A stretch of 5,132 nucleotides of DNA from Pseudomonadota bacterium. Lineage in GTDB: Bacteria > Pseudomonadota > Gammaproteobacteria > Pseudomonadales > Azotimanducaceae. The stretch covers positions 1 through 5,132 of the forward strand of contig JAQBYL010000326.1 in assembly GCA_027622495.1 (NCBI GenBank), given 5' to 3'. Of this stretch, positions 1 through 5,132 are shown piece by piece (position 1 is the stretch's first letter; the number at the start of each line of letters is the position of its first letter). Both the position numbers and the translations under genes were made by a program. The notes beneath the pieces are model-generated. The model had not been told where the DNA came from and ran no database searches. It saw nothing but the letters and a program-made list of their open reading frames with translations.

Positions 1-476
1 CGATGGGTGGGATGTTGGATGCGCCGTCGAAGCAAGCACCAAGATTCCTGGTCTGGGCTGCGCGCGACCCCCACGGCGGATGGTTGCAGCGTGCCCAGAT
101 TGTTAAAGGCTGGGTGGAAGACGGCGAAGCGAAAGAAGCCGTGTACGACGTGGCTTGCTCCGATGGTTTGTCTCCAGACCGGGACACCCACCGCTGCCCT
201 GACAACGGCGCAAGAGTGAACCTCAGCAACTGCAGCGTCAGTGCTGACACGGGCGCAGTGATGTTGAGAAGCAGTTGGACGGACCCCAACTTCAAACCCG
301 CTGAGCAGGCCTACTACTACGTCCGGGTGCTGGAGAACCCCAGCTGCCGTTGGTCCACCTGGGATGCGATTGCGCTTGGCATCGAGCCAAATCCCGATCT
401 GCCAGCCGTGCACCAGGAGCGCGCCTGGTCTTCGCCGATCTGGTATCAACCGTCGCAGTCAGGCGAATTACAGTGA
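1..476 (+). CDS. DUF3604 domain-containing protein, C-terminal part (5' end outside window)
   Basis: This is the last ~157 residues of a protein whose start lies upstream; the frame is open to the window edge, so the ATG at 3 is probably internal. It matches my recollection of the C-terminus of the DUF3604 family, large proteins abundant in marine proteobacteria. Recognisable stretches are RAQIVKGWV (about residues 30-38 counted from position 3), VYDVACSDG (47-55), HRCPDNGA (63-70), YYYVRVLENPSCRWSTWDA (104-122) and QERAWSSPIWY (138-148). The family is thought to have a PHP-like metal-dependent hydrolase fold, but the catalytic part is not in the window and no reaction can be assigned. Four cysteines (52, 65, 77, 115) may form disulfides in an exported protein; this is inference. 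The TGA stop overlaps the GTG of the next frame in the motif GTGA, a layout typical of translational coupling. The family call is fairly secure; the function is not. Confidence 0.85.
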   Translation, partial: MGGMLDAPSKQAPRFLVWAARDPHGGWLQRAQIVKGWVEDGEAKEAVYDVACSDGLSPDRDTHRCPDNGARVNLSNCSVSADTGAVMLRSSWTDPNFKPAEQAYYYVRVLENPSCRWSTWDAIALGIEPNPDLPAVHQERAWSSPIWYQPSQSGELQ

Positions 477-889
477 GCATTCAGGATCTCGGCGCAATCG
501 GCGAACTGCTCGGCAGCATCGGTGTTATCGCCACTCTGATCTACCTGGCCAGACAGATACGTCAGAATACCCGGGCGATGGACGAAACCTCACGGCTGGC
601 GAAAGTAAACGCGCTGGTTCAGCGGAACGATGTTCTTGAACGTACTCAGCCTCGCAGGCTAACGGCCGACCCGACTAACCAGTTCAAAAAAGTCACCGTA
701 AGCGGCCATGCCGTCAGCTTCTCCCCGTTGTGCCGTTCGCGCCAGAATGAGTTCGTCGGCAACGCCATCATATTGCTGGATCCTCGCCGCGCATTGCTCA
801 AGATCTCCGGTAATCGTCATCGTGTCGATCACTGCATCGGGAACAAGATCCATAGCTTCGCGCATGCGTCCTGCGGGCATCAGTTGTGA
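473..889 (+). CDS. short membrane-anchored protein, probable 3'-truncated remnant
   Basis: The frame would start at GTG 473, overlapping the stop of the DUF3604 gene, and encode 138 residues. Residues 5-40 (DLGAIGELLGSIGVIATLIY, then LARQIRQNTRAMDE) look like the N-terminus of a family of uncharacterised proteins of roughly 160-180 residues common in marine proteobacteria: one membrane helix (about residues 8-26) followed by a basic, amphipathic QIRQNTR segment. From about residue 63 the frame runs antisense to the 3' end of the LLM oxidoreductase gene. There it turns Arg-, His- and Cys-rich with no resemblance to the family. The simplest reading is a gene that lost its 3' portion at a rearrangement around 620-660 and now reads by chance into the opposite strand. 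An intact overlapping gene is possible but less likely. No function is known to me. Confidence 0.45.
   Translation: MSIQDLGAIGELLGSIGVIATLIYLARQIRQNTRAMDETSRLAKVNALVQRNDVLERTQPRRLTADPTNQFKKVTVSGHAVSFSPLCRSRQNEFVGNAIILLDPRRALLKISGNRHRVDHCIGNKIHSFAHASCGHQL
648..660. repeat. small perfect stem-loop at the 3' junction
   Basis: AGCCT-CGC-AGGCT forms a 5-bp perfect stem with a 3-base loop. It sits at the boundary between the remnant frame at 473 and the stop codon of the LLM gene (TAG, 661-659 on the minus strand). No T-tract follows on either strand, so it is not a convincing rho-independent terminator. It could be a weak 3' end hairpin or chance. Confidence 0.3.
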
Positions 890-1675
890 CGCCTGATCTG
901 CAAACTCAGTGAACCCCAGCTGGCGAAGCTGTGAATCGTAGTATGGATGGGGAATAGGGTGAAACAGTTTGCAGATGGATGCACGGCTTGCGTCGCGGGC
1001 ACTTTGGATATCAGCATTAATGCTGACAGTCGCAGCCACGGGAAAAGCAAGCACGTCGGCATCGCGGCCTGCAGCAGTCGCTCCCGCACGCGCATTGGGG
1101 CGCACGATATCGCGCACAAATTCCACTGACGACATGATGCCCACACCAACGCCATCAGACACTTCACCGGCCAACCTGACCATTTTGGGCCCCGAGGCAG
1201 AAAGATAGACGGGCAGTGTATCTGTCACTGGGTCCCATGACGCACGCCAGCGTATGCGGTGGGTATGCCCCTGGTACCGAACCCGCTCACCTGCGCGCCC
1301 GCTGACAACCGCTCGCACAATTTCAATGAAATCGCGCATTTTGGCTCTCGATCTTGATGAGTCGATGCCCATGTACAGATCATTGAAATGGAGGTTTCCG
1401 GTGCCAACACCCAGGACGAAACGACCGCCACTGATCTCGTTCAGATCGCGTGCTTCAATACCCGTCATCCATGGCTCCCGGGCATAGGCATTTACAATGT
1501 AGGTGCCCACACGTGCACGATGTGTTGCGTTAATCACCGCCGCCGCCGTGATGGTTGCGCTGCGACCCGCGTCAACGGTGTACAGGGAGTGAATTCCTGC
1601 TGTTTCCGCCTCGCGTGAAATGGTTGTGATGGTTTTGATTGAGTCTTCGAACCCCAACATCATGCCGAGCTTCAT
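659..1675 (-). CDS. LLM-class flavin-dependent oxidoreductase
   Basis: A 338-residue protein of the luciferase-like monooxygenase superfamily (TIM-barrel, FMN- or F420-dependent), close to the usual length of 320-350 residues. Supporting stretches are MKLGMMLGFED at the N-terminus (strand 1), ARDLNEISGGRFVLGVGTGN at about 75-94, which is the signature of the superfamily, LPVYLSASGPKMVRLAGEVS at about 154-173 (the phosphate-binding part of the barrel), and YDGVADELI near 302-310. The natural C-terminal helix (FFELVSRVGR) is present, so the gene looks intact. I chose ATG 1675 because AGAGGGA lies 7 bases upstream and because the protein then begins like the family; an upstream ATG at 1729 would add 18 unconserved residues. 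Whether the cofactor is F420 (as in methylene-H4MPT reductase-like members) or FMN, and what the substrate is, cannot be read from the sequence. It is transcribed divergently from the secreted protein gene and converges on the remnant at 473. Confidence 0.88.
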   Translation of the reverse strand: MKLGMMLGFEDSIKTITTISREAETAGIHSLYTVDAGRSATITAAAVINATHRARVGTYIVNAYAREPWMTGIEARDLNEISGGRFVLGVGTGNLHFNDLYMGIDSSRSRAKMRDFIEIVRAVVSGRAGERVRYQGHTHRIRWRASWDPVTDTLPVYLSASGPKMVRLAGEVSDGVGVGIMSSVEFVRDIVRPNARAGATAAGRDADVLAFPVAATVSINADIQSARDASRASICKLFHPIPHPYYDSQLRQLGFTEFADQASQLMPAGRMREAMDLVPDAVIDTMTITGDLEQCAARIQQYDGVADELILARTAQRGEADGMAAYGDFFELVSRVGR

Positions 1676-1942
1676 CTGTTTTTCCCTCTTATATAGTCCA
1701 ACGGCCGTGGACCCGTTTGCCAGGGTCACGAGTAACGAAACATAGCATATCTCTCAGATCACCTGCGTTGCTTGCAGCCTTTGGAGGAACCTCCCAGGAC
1801 GCCCGGAAAGTTGGTCCGACAGGCTAAAAGAGGGGCTCATCTGGTTAGGTTGTTTTTCTTGAGGATATGCGGGAAACTGGAACGGGGAAGGGGCTGCGAC
1901 TAAGGTGCGTGATTGAGACGTCGCATCGTTTTGTGCAGATTG

Positions 1943-1971
1943 GTGAGAAGTACGCTGTACGTTCCTTTAAT
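1943..1971 (+). promoter_or_regulatory. candidate sigma70-type promoter for the secreted protein gene
   Basis: GTGAGA (1943-1948, 4 of 6 matches to TTGACA) is followed after 17 bases by TTTAAT (1966-1971, 5 of 6 matches to TATAAT). Transcription would then begin near 1978, at the left edge of the inverted repeat. A competing candidate is TTGAGA (1913-1918) with CAGATT (1936-1941), which has a better -35 box and a poorer -10 box. Both rest only on matching by eye. Confidence 0.25.
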
Positions 1972-1977
1972 CCTCTT

Positions 1978-1998
1978 TCATCAACAATTCGTTGATGA
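1978..1998. promoter_or_regulatory. perfect 8-bp inverted repeat, possible operator or leader hairpin
   Basis: TCATCAAC-AATTC-GTTGATGA is a perfect dyad with 8-bp arms and a 5-base spacer. It ends 11 bases before the Shine-Dalgarno sequence of the secreted protein gene. Its size and symmetry fit a site for a dimeric helix-turn-helix regulator overlapping the transcription start, or an mRNA hairpin in the 5' leader. No regulator gene is present in the window to pair with it. Confidence 0.45.
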
Positions 1999-2008
1999 CA
2001 TTGTTAAT

Positions 2009-2015
2009 TAAGGAG
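2009..2015 (+). promoter_or_regulatory. ribosome binding site of the secreted protein gene
   Basis: TAAGGAG lies 6 bases before ATG 2022. This near-perfect Shine-Dalgarno sequence decides the start against the in-frame upstream codon at 1992, which lies inside the inverted repeat and would put ten residues ahead of the signal peptide. Confidence 0.8.
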
Positions 2016-2021
2016 AATGAC

Positions 2022-2792
2022 ATGAGAATATCTCGTCTGCCGGGATCTATCCTGGCGTCGTTGTTTCTTTCACCCCTGGTGTTTTTCGGGGTTACCGCAC
2101 AGGCGGCAGAAATGCAGCCACCCGCTGTACTCGAAGTCTATCAGTGCAACTACAATCCCGGTAAAGGTCCGAAGGACCTTATGGCCGCGCGCGACTACTA
2201 CGTGAAGCAGGCTGAAAAAGCGGGTATCACTCCGGAGCCATCGTTTATCTGGAACAAAATCAAAGGGGATGCACCCATAGATTTTGTCTGGTTTACGGCG
2301 CATGAGAACCTGGCTGCCTTCGGTGCCTCGATGGATGCTGGTAACGCAGCGGAAGCGCTGGCAGATGTGCAGGGTCGATTTGATGCGGTGGCGGATTGCT
2401 CGCCAGGGTTAGCAACGATCACCCCGACCTTTCAGCGCGTGGCACCGGGTGCCACTGGAAACGTTCTGATCTCTGCTTTTACCTGCTTCTTCAACAAAGG
2501 CGTAAGTGAGGCCGACATGGGAGACCTGACCAGTCACGTGAACGGCGTGTTCAGTGCCATGGGGAACAATGCACCTCAGGCAAGCTATATGATCAGCCCC
2601 ATCACCGGGGCGAATGCGGCGGTTCGGTATTTGTTCAGCACCTTTGAAAATGCCACAGCATGGACCAGCTTCGTCGGTGCGATTCTCGCAAGCCCGGATG
2701 GGCAGTCGCTGATGCGTCATCGCAACGCGGTTCTAGATTGCAGCTCCAGTCTGTGGGGTGGCGAGATGGTGATCGGTACCCTTGCCAACTAA
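2022..2792 (+). CDS. secreted protein with a duplicated two-cysteine module, function unknown
   Basis: A 256-residue protein with a clear Sec signal peptide: basic start (MRISR), hydrophobic core to about residue 24, and a signal peptidase I site AQA before residue 29. The mature ~228 residues consist of two related modules, at about 38-132 and 149-244. Each opens with a motif of the form C-x-(Y/F)-(N/F)-x-x-G and closes with (A/L)-D-C-S. The cysteines are C42/C126 and C155/C240, spacings 84 and 85. Matching inner positions include FTAHENLAAF (91-100) against FSTFENATAW (205-214). The pattern suggests an ancient tandem duplication, with a disulfide in each half or between halves in the periplasm. 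The alternation of strands and helices could fit a ferredoxin-like (dimeric alpha/beta barrel) fold, but that is inference. I do not recognise a named family. It is monocistronic: its own ribosome binding site and leader lie upstream and a terminator downstream. Confidence 0.85.
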   Translation: MRISRLPGSILASLFLSPLVFFGVTAQAAEMQPPAVLEVYQCNYNPGKGPKDLMAARDYYVKQAEKAGITPEPSFIWNKIKGDAPIDFVWFTAHENLAAFGASMDAGNAAEALADVQGRFDAVADCSPGLATITPTFQRVAPGATGNVLISAFTCFFNKGVSEADMGDLTSHVNGVFSAMGNNAPQASYMISPITGANAAVRYLFSTFENATAWTSFVGAILASPDGQSLMRHRNAVLDCSSSLWGGEMVIGTLAN

Positions 2793-2817
2793 TGGTGGTT
2801 AGTCCTTAACCTTCAGC

Positions 2818-2851
2818 GCCTGATCGTCTCGCGACGGTCAGGCCTTTTTTT
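2818..2851 (+). terminator. rho-independent terminator after the secreted protein gene
   Basis: An 11-bp stem (2818-2828 with 2833-2843, a single G-U wobble) with a 4-base loop TCGC is followed by C and seven T residues (2845-2851). It lies 25 bases after the stop codon at 2792 and ends the transcript before the glutathione transferase frame. Confidence 0.92.
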
Positions 2852-2887
2852 GCGTTCGCCGACCGGCGGTGGTCAATTACACCGCCT

Positions 2888-2902
2888 TCACGGAAACCGT
2901 GA
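2888..2902. repeat. palindrome overlapping the ribosome binding site of the GST-like gene
   Basis: TCACGG-AAA-CCGTGA is a perfect dyad with 6-bp arms, ending two bases before ATG 2905. The only Shine-Dalgarno-like sequence of the gene (GGAAA, 2892-2896) lies partly in the left arm and loop, so a hairpin here could mask it. It could equally be a small operator. Confidence 0.35.
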
Positions 2903-2904
2903 CA

Positions 2905-3213
2905 ATGAAAATTGAACTTTACTACGCCCCCATCGCCTGTTCTTTAGTTCCTTACGTCACCTTGTCTGAAGCGGGTGCCGATTTTGATGTCAGGGTGGTG
3001 AATTTCATGAAGCGCGAACACATCGGTCCTGAATATCTGAAACTGAACCCGAAACACAAGGTGCCGGTGCTCGTCGTCGATGGTGAAGTGTTAACAGAGA
3101 ACGTCGCAATTGTGCAATGGATCGCGCGTGCGTTCCCCCGCGTGTCACAGCGCGATAGAGTTGCCAGACTGTTGGCGTTTGAGAAACAGACTCTGGCGCA
3201 GTGGTCTGCCTAA
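2905..3213 (+). CDS. truncated glutathione S-transferase (N-terminal thioredoxin-fold domain only)
   Basis: Encodes 102 residues, about half the usual ~200 of a glutathione S-transferase. The N-terminal domain is complete: MKIELYYAPIACSLVPYVTL resembles the beta-class start with the active-site Cys-Ser region (C12, S13); NPKHKVPVLVVDG (48-60) holds the Val-cisPro turn that binds glutathione; LTENVAIVQWIA (63-74) is the glutathione gamma-glutamyl site, with E65 kept and N66 where Ser or Gly is commoner. After residue ~78 resemblance fades, and the frame stops at 102, so the all-helical C-terminal domain that binds the second substrate is missing. Only 27 bases separate its stop from the convergent dehydrogenase gene, so the lost part is not hidden in another frame. 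I chose ATG 2905 because the protein then starts like the family; GTG 2869 would add 12 unrelated residues. It is probably a non-functional remnant, although stand-alone thioredoxin-fold proteins exist. Confidence 0.75.
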   Translation: MKIELYYAPIACSLVPYVTLSEAGADFDVRVVNFMKREHIGPEYLKLNPKHKVPVLVVDGEVLTENVAIVQWIARAFPRVSQRDRVARLLAFEKQTLAQWSA

Positions 3214-3240
3214 GGCACCGCGCCTGGTGTCTGATCACAC

Positions 3241-4459
3241 TCAGCTGGTTCGAACGTCCCTGAAAGGCACAGTCTTATCGACCTCTGGCTCCTTGGGTAA
3301 GCCCAGCACTCTCTCGCCGATGATGTTTCGCTGAATCTGATCTGTGCCGCCGCCGATCGATGTGAAGTAGGCGTTCAGACTCAGAAAGTTTGCATCTTCT
3401 GCTCGGGGAAACTGTTCGCCTTCGAACAGGCTTTCGGCACCCAGAATTGCGGTGCGCACTCGTGCTTCTTCATGGAGGATACGAGACATTGCAAGCTTGC
3501 CCAGGCTCATTATTGACGACGATGTGCCTTGCTCCAGATCTGCTTTCGCACGCTCAGTGTTGAGTGCGTTCAGCTTTTTGTAAGCGATCGCCTGCGCAAT
3601 ATCCTGGCGAAGTGTCGGATCACTAAGCCTTCCGGCTTCGCGGGCAAGGGCGATGAGTGGTTCTTCATTGGTCGCTTCTTTAACGCCGCTACGGGGTCCG
3701 CGTGCGGCCTCGCCCATCATCGATCGTTCATAGGCCAGCGCTGTATTGAGAACCCGCCATCCGTCGCCGGGTCTGGCCAGTAGATTTTCGGCGGGCACCA
3801 AGGCGTCGGTAAAGAAGACTTCGTTGAAGTGACTTTCGTTAGTGATCTGCCGCAGCGGTCGAATCTCTACACCGGGTTGATCCATGGGCAAAAAGAAAAA
3901 GCTGATGCCCTTATGTTTGGGCACATCCCAATCCGTGCGCGCAATGAGCATGCCGTAGTCCGCGCTGCGGGCACCAGACGTCCACACTTTCTGGCCATTC
4001 ACACGGTATTGATCGCCGTCCTTCTCTGCTCGTGTGCGAATACCCGCCAGATCTGAACCCGCGCCGGGTTCGCTGTACAGCAGGCACATGTTCACTTCGC
4101 TTTTGAGCAGCGGCCCGATCAGCTTTTAAACCCGGTTGGCCTGCCGCAAGTAATGTGTTCGCCCAGAGATTGGTGCGATCCTGCCCAGCGCCAGGTGCGC
4201 GGGCAGCAGCAAACTCCCCCTCGATAATCTTTGCCTGCTCATCAGCCAGATTCCGCCCGAACCATTCAACCGGCCAGCGCGGTACCGCCCAACCTGCATC
4301 AACAACCAGACCGAGCCATTTCTGGCGCGTTGACGACACACCCGACATCCATTGCTGTTTAGCAAATTCCGCGGCAAAGTCTGAGGTCCAGTTTTCTGAA
4401 AGCCATTGACGTACTTCCTCTCGAAGCTGGTTGGAATCGATTGTTGTTTCTGCACTCAT
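3241..4459 (-). pseudogene. acyl-CoA dehydrogenase (catalytic-type subunit) split by a frameshift
   Basis: The start ATG 4459 has GGGAGG 5 bases upstream. The first 112 codons (to 4124) give the N-terminal helical domain, ending DRTNLWANTLLAAGQPGLK. The frame then runs off into unrelated residues, while the family sequence resumes one base further on at 4122 as LIGPLLKSEVNMCLLYSEPG and runs 293 residues to TGA 3241. Together this is ~405 residues, the normal length. Visible elements are the flavin and substrate-binding SEPGAGSDLAG, VNGQKVWTSGA, a helix with ALAYERSMMG whose Glu (about residue 244) sits where isovaleryl- and long-chain acyl-CoA dehydrogenases carry their catalytic base, and GGGTDQIQRNIIGER at the C-terminus. 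The enzyme would oxidise an acyl-CoA to the 2,3-enoyl-CoA using FAD. Both halves are well conserved, so the lesion is recent, a sequencing error, or bypassed. It is the downstream gene of an operon, one base after the stop of the other dehydrogenase. Confidence 0.88.
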
Positions 4460-4460
4460 A

Positions 4461-5132
4461 CTAACCTCCCAGGGATTGAAGATAGCGCTCTCGATGAGTC
4501 GCCGAGTTGCCAAACAATTGCGCATCTGCCCTTGCTCGTTTTAAGTAAAGGTGCGCCGGGTGCTCCCACGTGAATGCAATACCGCCATGCATCTGCACGC
4601 TGTCTGCGGTTGTTTTTACATAAGCATCCGCGCAGGAAAAAGCAGCAAGGCTCACTGCCTGATCAATGTCTTTCCTTCTGTCTGCTAAAGCTGCAGCCGC
4701 ATATCGTGCTGCAGAAATTGCCGATTCAGTCTCGATGAGAAGATTCGCCGCCATGTGCTTGATGGCCTGGAAGCTGCCGATCTGACGACCAAACTGAATT
4801 CTGGTCTTGGCATATTCCACGGTAAATTCCAGCACTTTCTGAGCACCACCGGCTTGCTCTCCGGCAAGCGCAACCAGGGCGAGGTTCAGTGCCTGGTGCA
4901 TGGCTTTACCCACGTCGATCGAGCTTGCGATATGGCGCCCCTCAACACCGGCGAAATCGATTGCAGCCAGTCGAAGGGTGCGATCAAACGTGGGTAAAGC
5001 TGAAATCGATACACCGGTTGCTGCGGGGTCCACTTCGAACGCAAGAAGACTGCCCTCCACCCTTGCGAGAGCGATTAAAACGTCAGCGTTCTGACCGTGC
5101 AGAACATAGCTACCCCGTCCGTTGAGTTGCCA
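4461..5132 (-). CDS. acyl-CoA dehydrogenase, second subunit type (N-terminus outside window)
   Basis: The frame is open to the window end and gives the last 223 residues, from the middle beta domain (WQLNGRGSYVLHGQNADVLI) through the C-terminal helical domain. YAKTRIQFGRQIGSFQAIKH (about 107-126) is the acyl-CoA dehydrogenase FAD-binding signature of the dimer interface. VQMHGGIAFTWEHPAHLYLK (179-198) matches the C-terminal GG-x-x-F-T-x-E motif, where E190 aligns with the catalytic Glu of medium-chain dehydrogenases. The WEHPAHLY form is typical of partner subunits in steroid-degrading actinobacteria and proteobacteria, as I recall. TAG 4463-4461 is followed by one base and then the ATG of the next dehydrogenase, whose ribosome binding site lies within this gene, so the two are co-translated. 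I infer that they form a heteromeric enzyme of the kind known for cholesterol side-chain oxidation; the substrate here is not determined. Confidence 0.9.
   Translation of the reverse strand, partial: WQLNGRGSYVLHGQNADVLIALARVEGSLLAFEVDPAATGVSISALPTFDRTLRLAAIDFAGVEGRHIASSIDVGKAMHQALNLALVALAGEQAGGAQKVLEFTVEYAKTRIQFGRQIGSFQAIKHMAANLLIETESAISAARYAAAALADRRKDIDQAVSLAAFSCADAYVKTTADSVQMHGGIAFTWEHPAHLYLKRARADAQLFGNSATHRERYLQSLGG

Larger units (their letters stand above)
1676..2021. other. divergent intergenic region between LLM oxidoreductase and secreted protein genes
   Basis: About 345 bases without a credible gene. The LLM side holds the ribosome binding site of that gene; I find no good sigma70 promoter for it. 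The middle has a small interrupted palindrome, GGAGG-AA-CCTCC at 1783-1794, of unclear meaning. The right-hand 80 bases hold a candidate promoter, an 8-bp inverted repeat and a strong Shine-Dalgarno sequence serving the secreted protein gene; these are listed separately. Short open frames here, such as 1639-1827, lack ribosome binding sites and family resemblance. Confidence 0.6.

Noticed and set aside
1778..1798. Hairpin-like sequence CCT-TT-GGAGG-AA-CCTCC-C-AGG in the intergenic region
   Set aside because: The arms are short and asymmetrical, there is no T-tract, and it is far from any start or stop; a chance palindrome is as likely.
1639..1827. A 62-codon open frame on the plus strand opposite the start of the LLM gene
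   Set aside because: No ribosome binding site, no family resemblance, and most of its first third is antisense to the conserved LLM coding sequence.
3214..3240. Possible bidirectional terminator between the convergent GST-like and dehydrogenase genes
   Set aside because: Only 4-bp arms (AGGC/GCCT, CACC/GGTG) can be paired and no T-run follows on either strand.
645..3245. Shared CTCAGC at 645-650 and 3240-3245, near the two truncation points, as possible direct repeats of an inserted block
   Set aside because: Six bases are expected to recur by chance in a window this size, and no longer match extends from them.
3911..4123. Continuation of the dehydrogenase N-terminal frame beyond the shift point as a separate 204-residue protein
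   Set aside because: After 4124 the residues lose all resemblance to the family, while the conserved sequence continues in the neighbouring frame; this is readthrough in the wrong frame.
4124..4130. Programmed -1 ribosomal frameshifting on T TTA AAA
   Set aside because: The -1 frame reads AGC TGA directly after the heptamer, and the frame needed for the rest of the enzyme is +1 or -2, so the canonical mechanism does not join the two halves.

Overview
The window reads as a piece of chromosome from a Gram-negative bacterium, most likely a gammaproteobacterium of the marine or soil type that degrades lipids and steroids. This is inferred from the gene content: a DUF3604 protein, an LLM-class flavin oxidoreductase, a glutathione transferase-like protein, two adjacent acyl-CoA dehydrogenase genes, and a small secreted protein with a Sec signal peptide. 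I see no insertion sequence, phage gene, CRISPR array, tRNA or rRNA.

Layout. Positions 1-476 (+) hold the 3' end of a DUF3604 gene. Its stop codon overlaps (GTGA) the start of a short membrane-anchored reading frame (473-889, +). The second half of that frame lies antisense to the end of the LLM oxidoreductase gene (659-1675, -), so the frame looks like a truncated remnant. A divergent intergenic region (1676-2021) separates the LLM gene from a secreted protein gene (2022-2792, +). The start of the secreted gene is preceded by a perfect 8-bp inverted repeat and a strong ribosome binding site, and a clear rho-independent terminator follows it (2818-2851). Next comes a truncated glutathione S-transferase (2905-3213, +) with only the thioredoxin-fold half. 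Converging on it is a minus-strand operon of two acyl-CoA dehydrogenase genes: an upstream one (4461-5132, cut by the window end) and a downstream one (3241-4459) that is full length but split by a frameshift near 4124.

How the genes work together. The two dehydrogenase genes are separated by one base and differ in type, which resembles the paired subunits of heteromeric acyl-CoA dehydrogenases known from steroid side-chain degradation. The LLM oxidoreductase and the glutathione transferase-like gene are common neighbours of such catabolic genes, but the window does not show the substrate. The secreted protein carries two copies of a roughly 90-residue module, each bracketed by a cysteine pair; I do not recognise its function.

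The window has an unusual share of damaged genes: one frameshift and two 3'-truncated genes, both truncations lying where plus-strand genes meet the 3' ends of minus-strand genes. I do not see a convincing new multi-gene system. The duplicated two-cysteine secreted protein and the frameshifted dehydrogenase are the points most worth checking.
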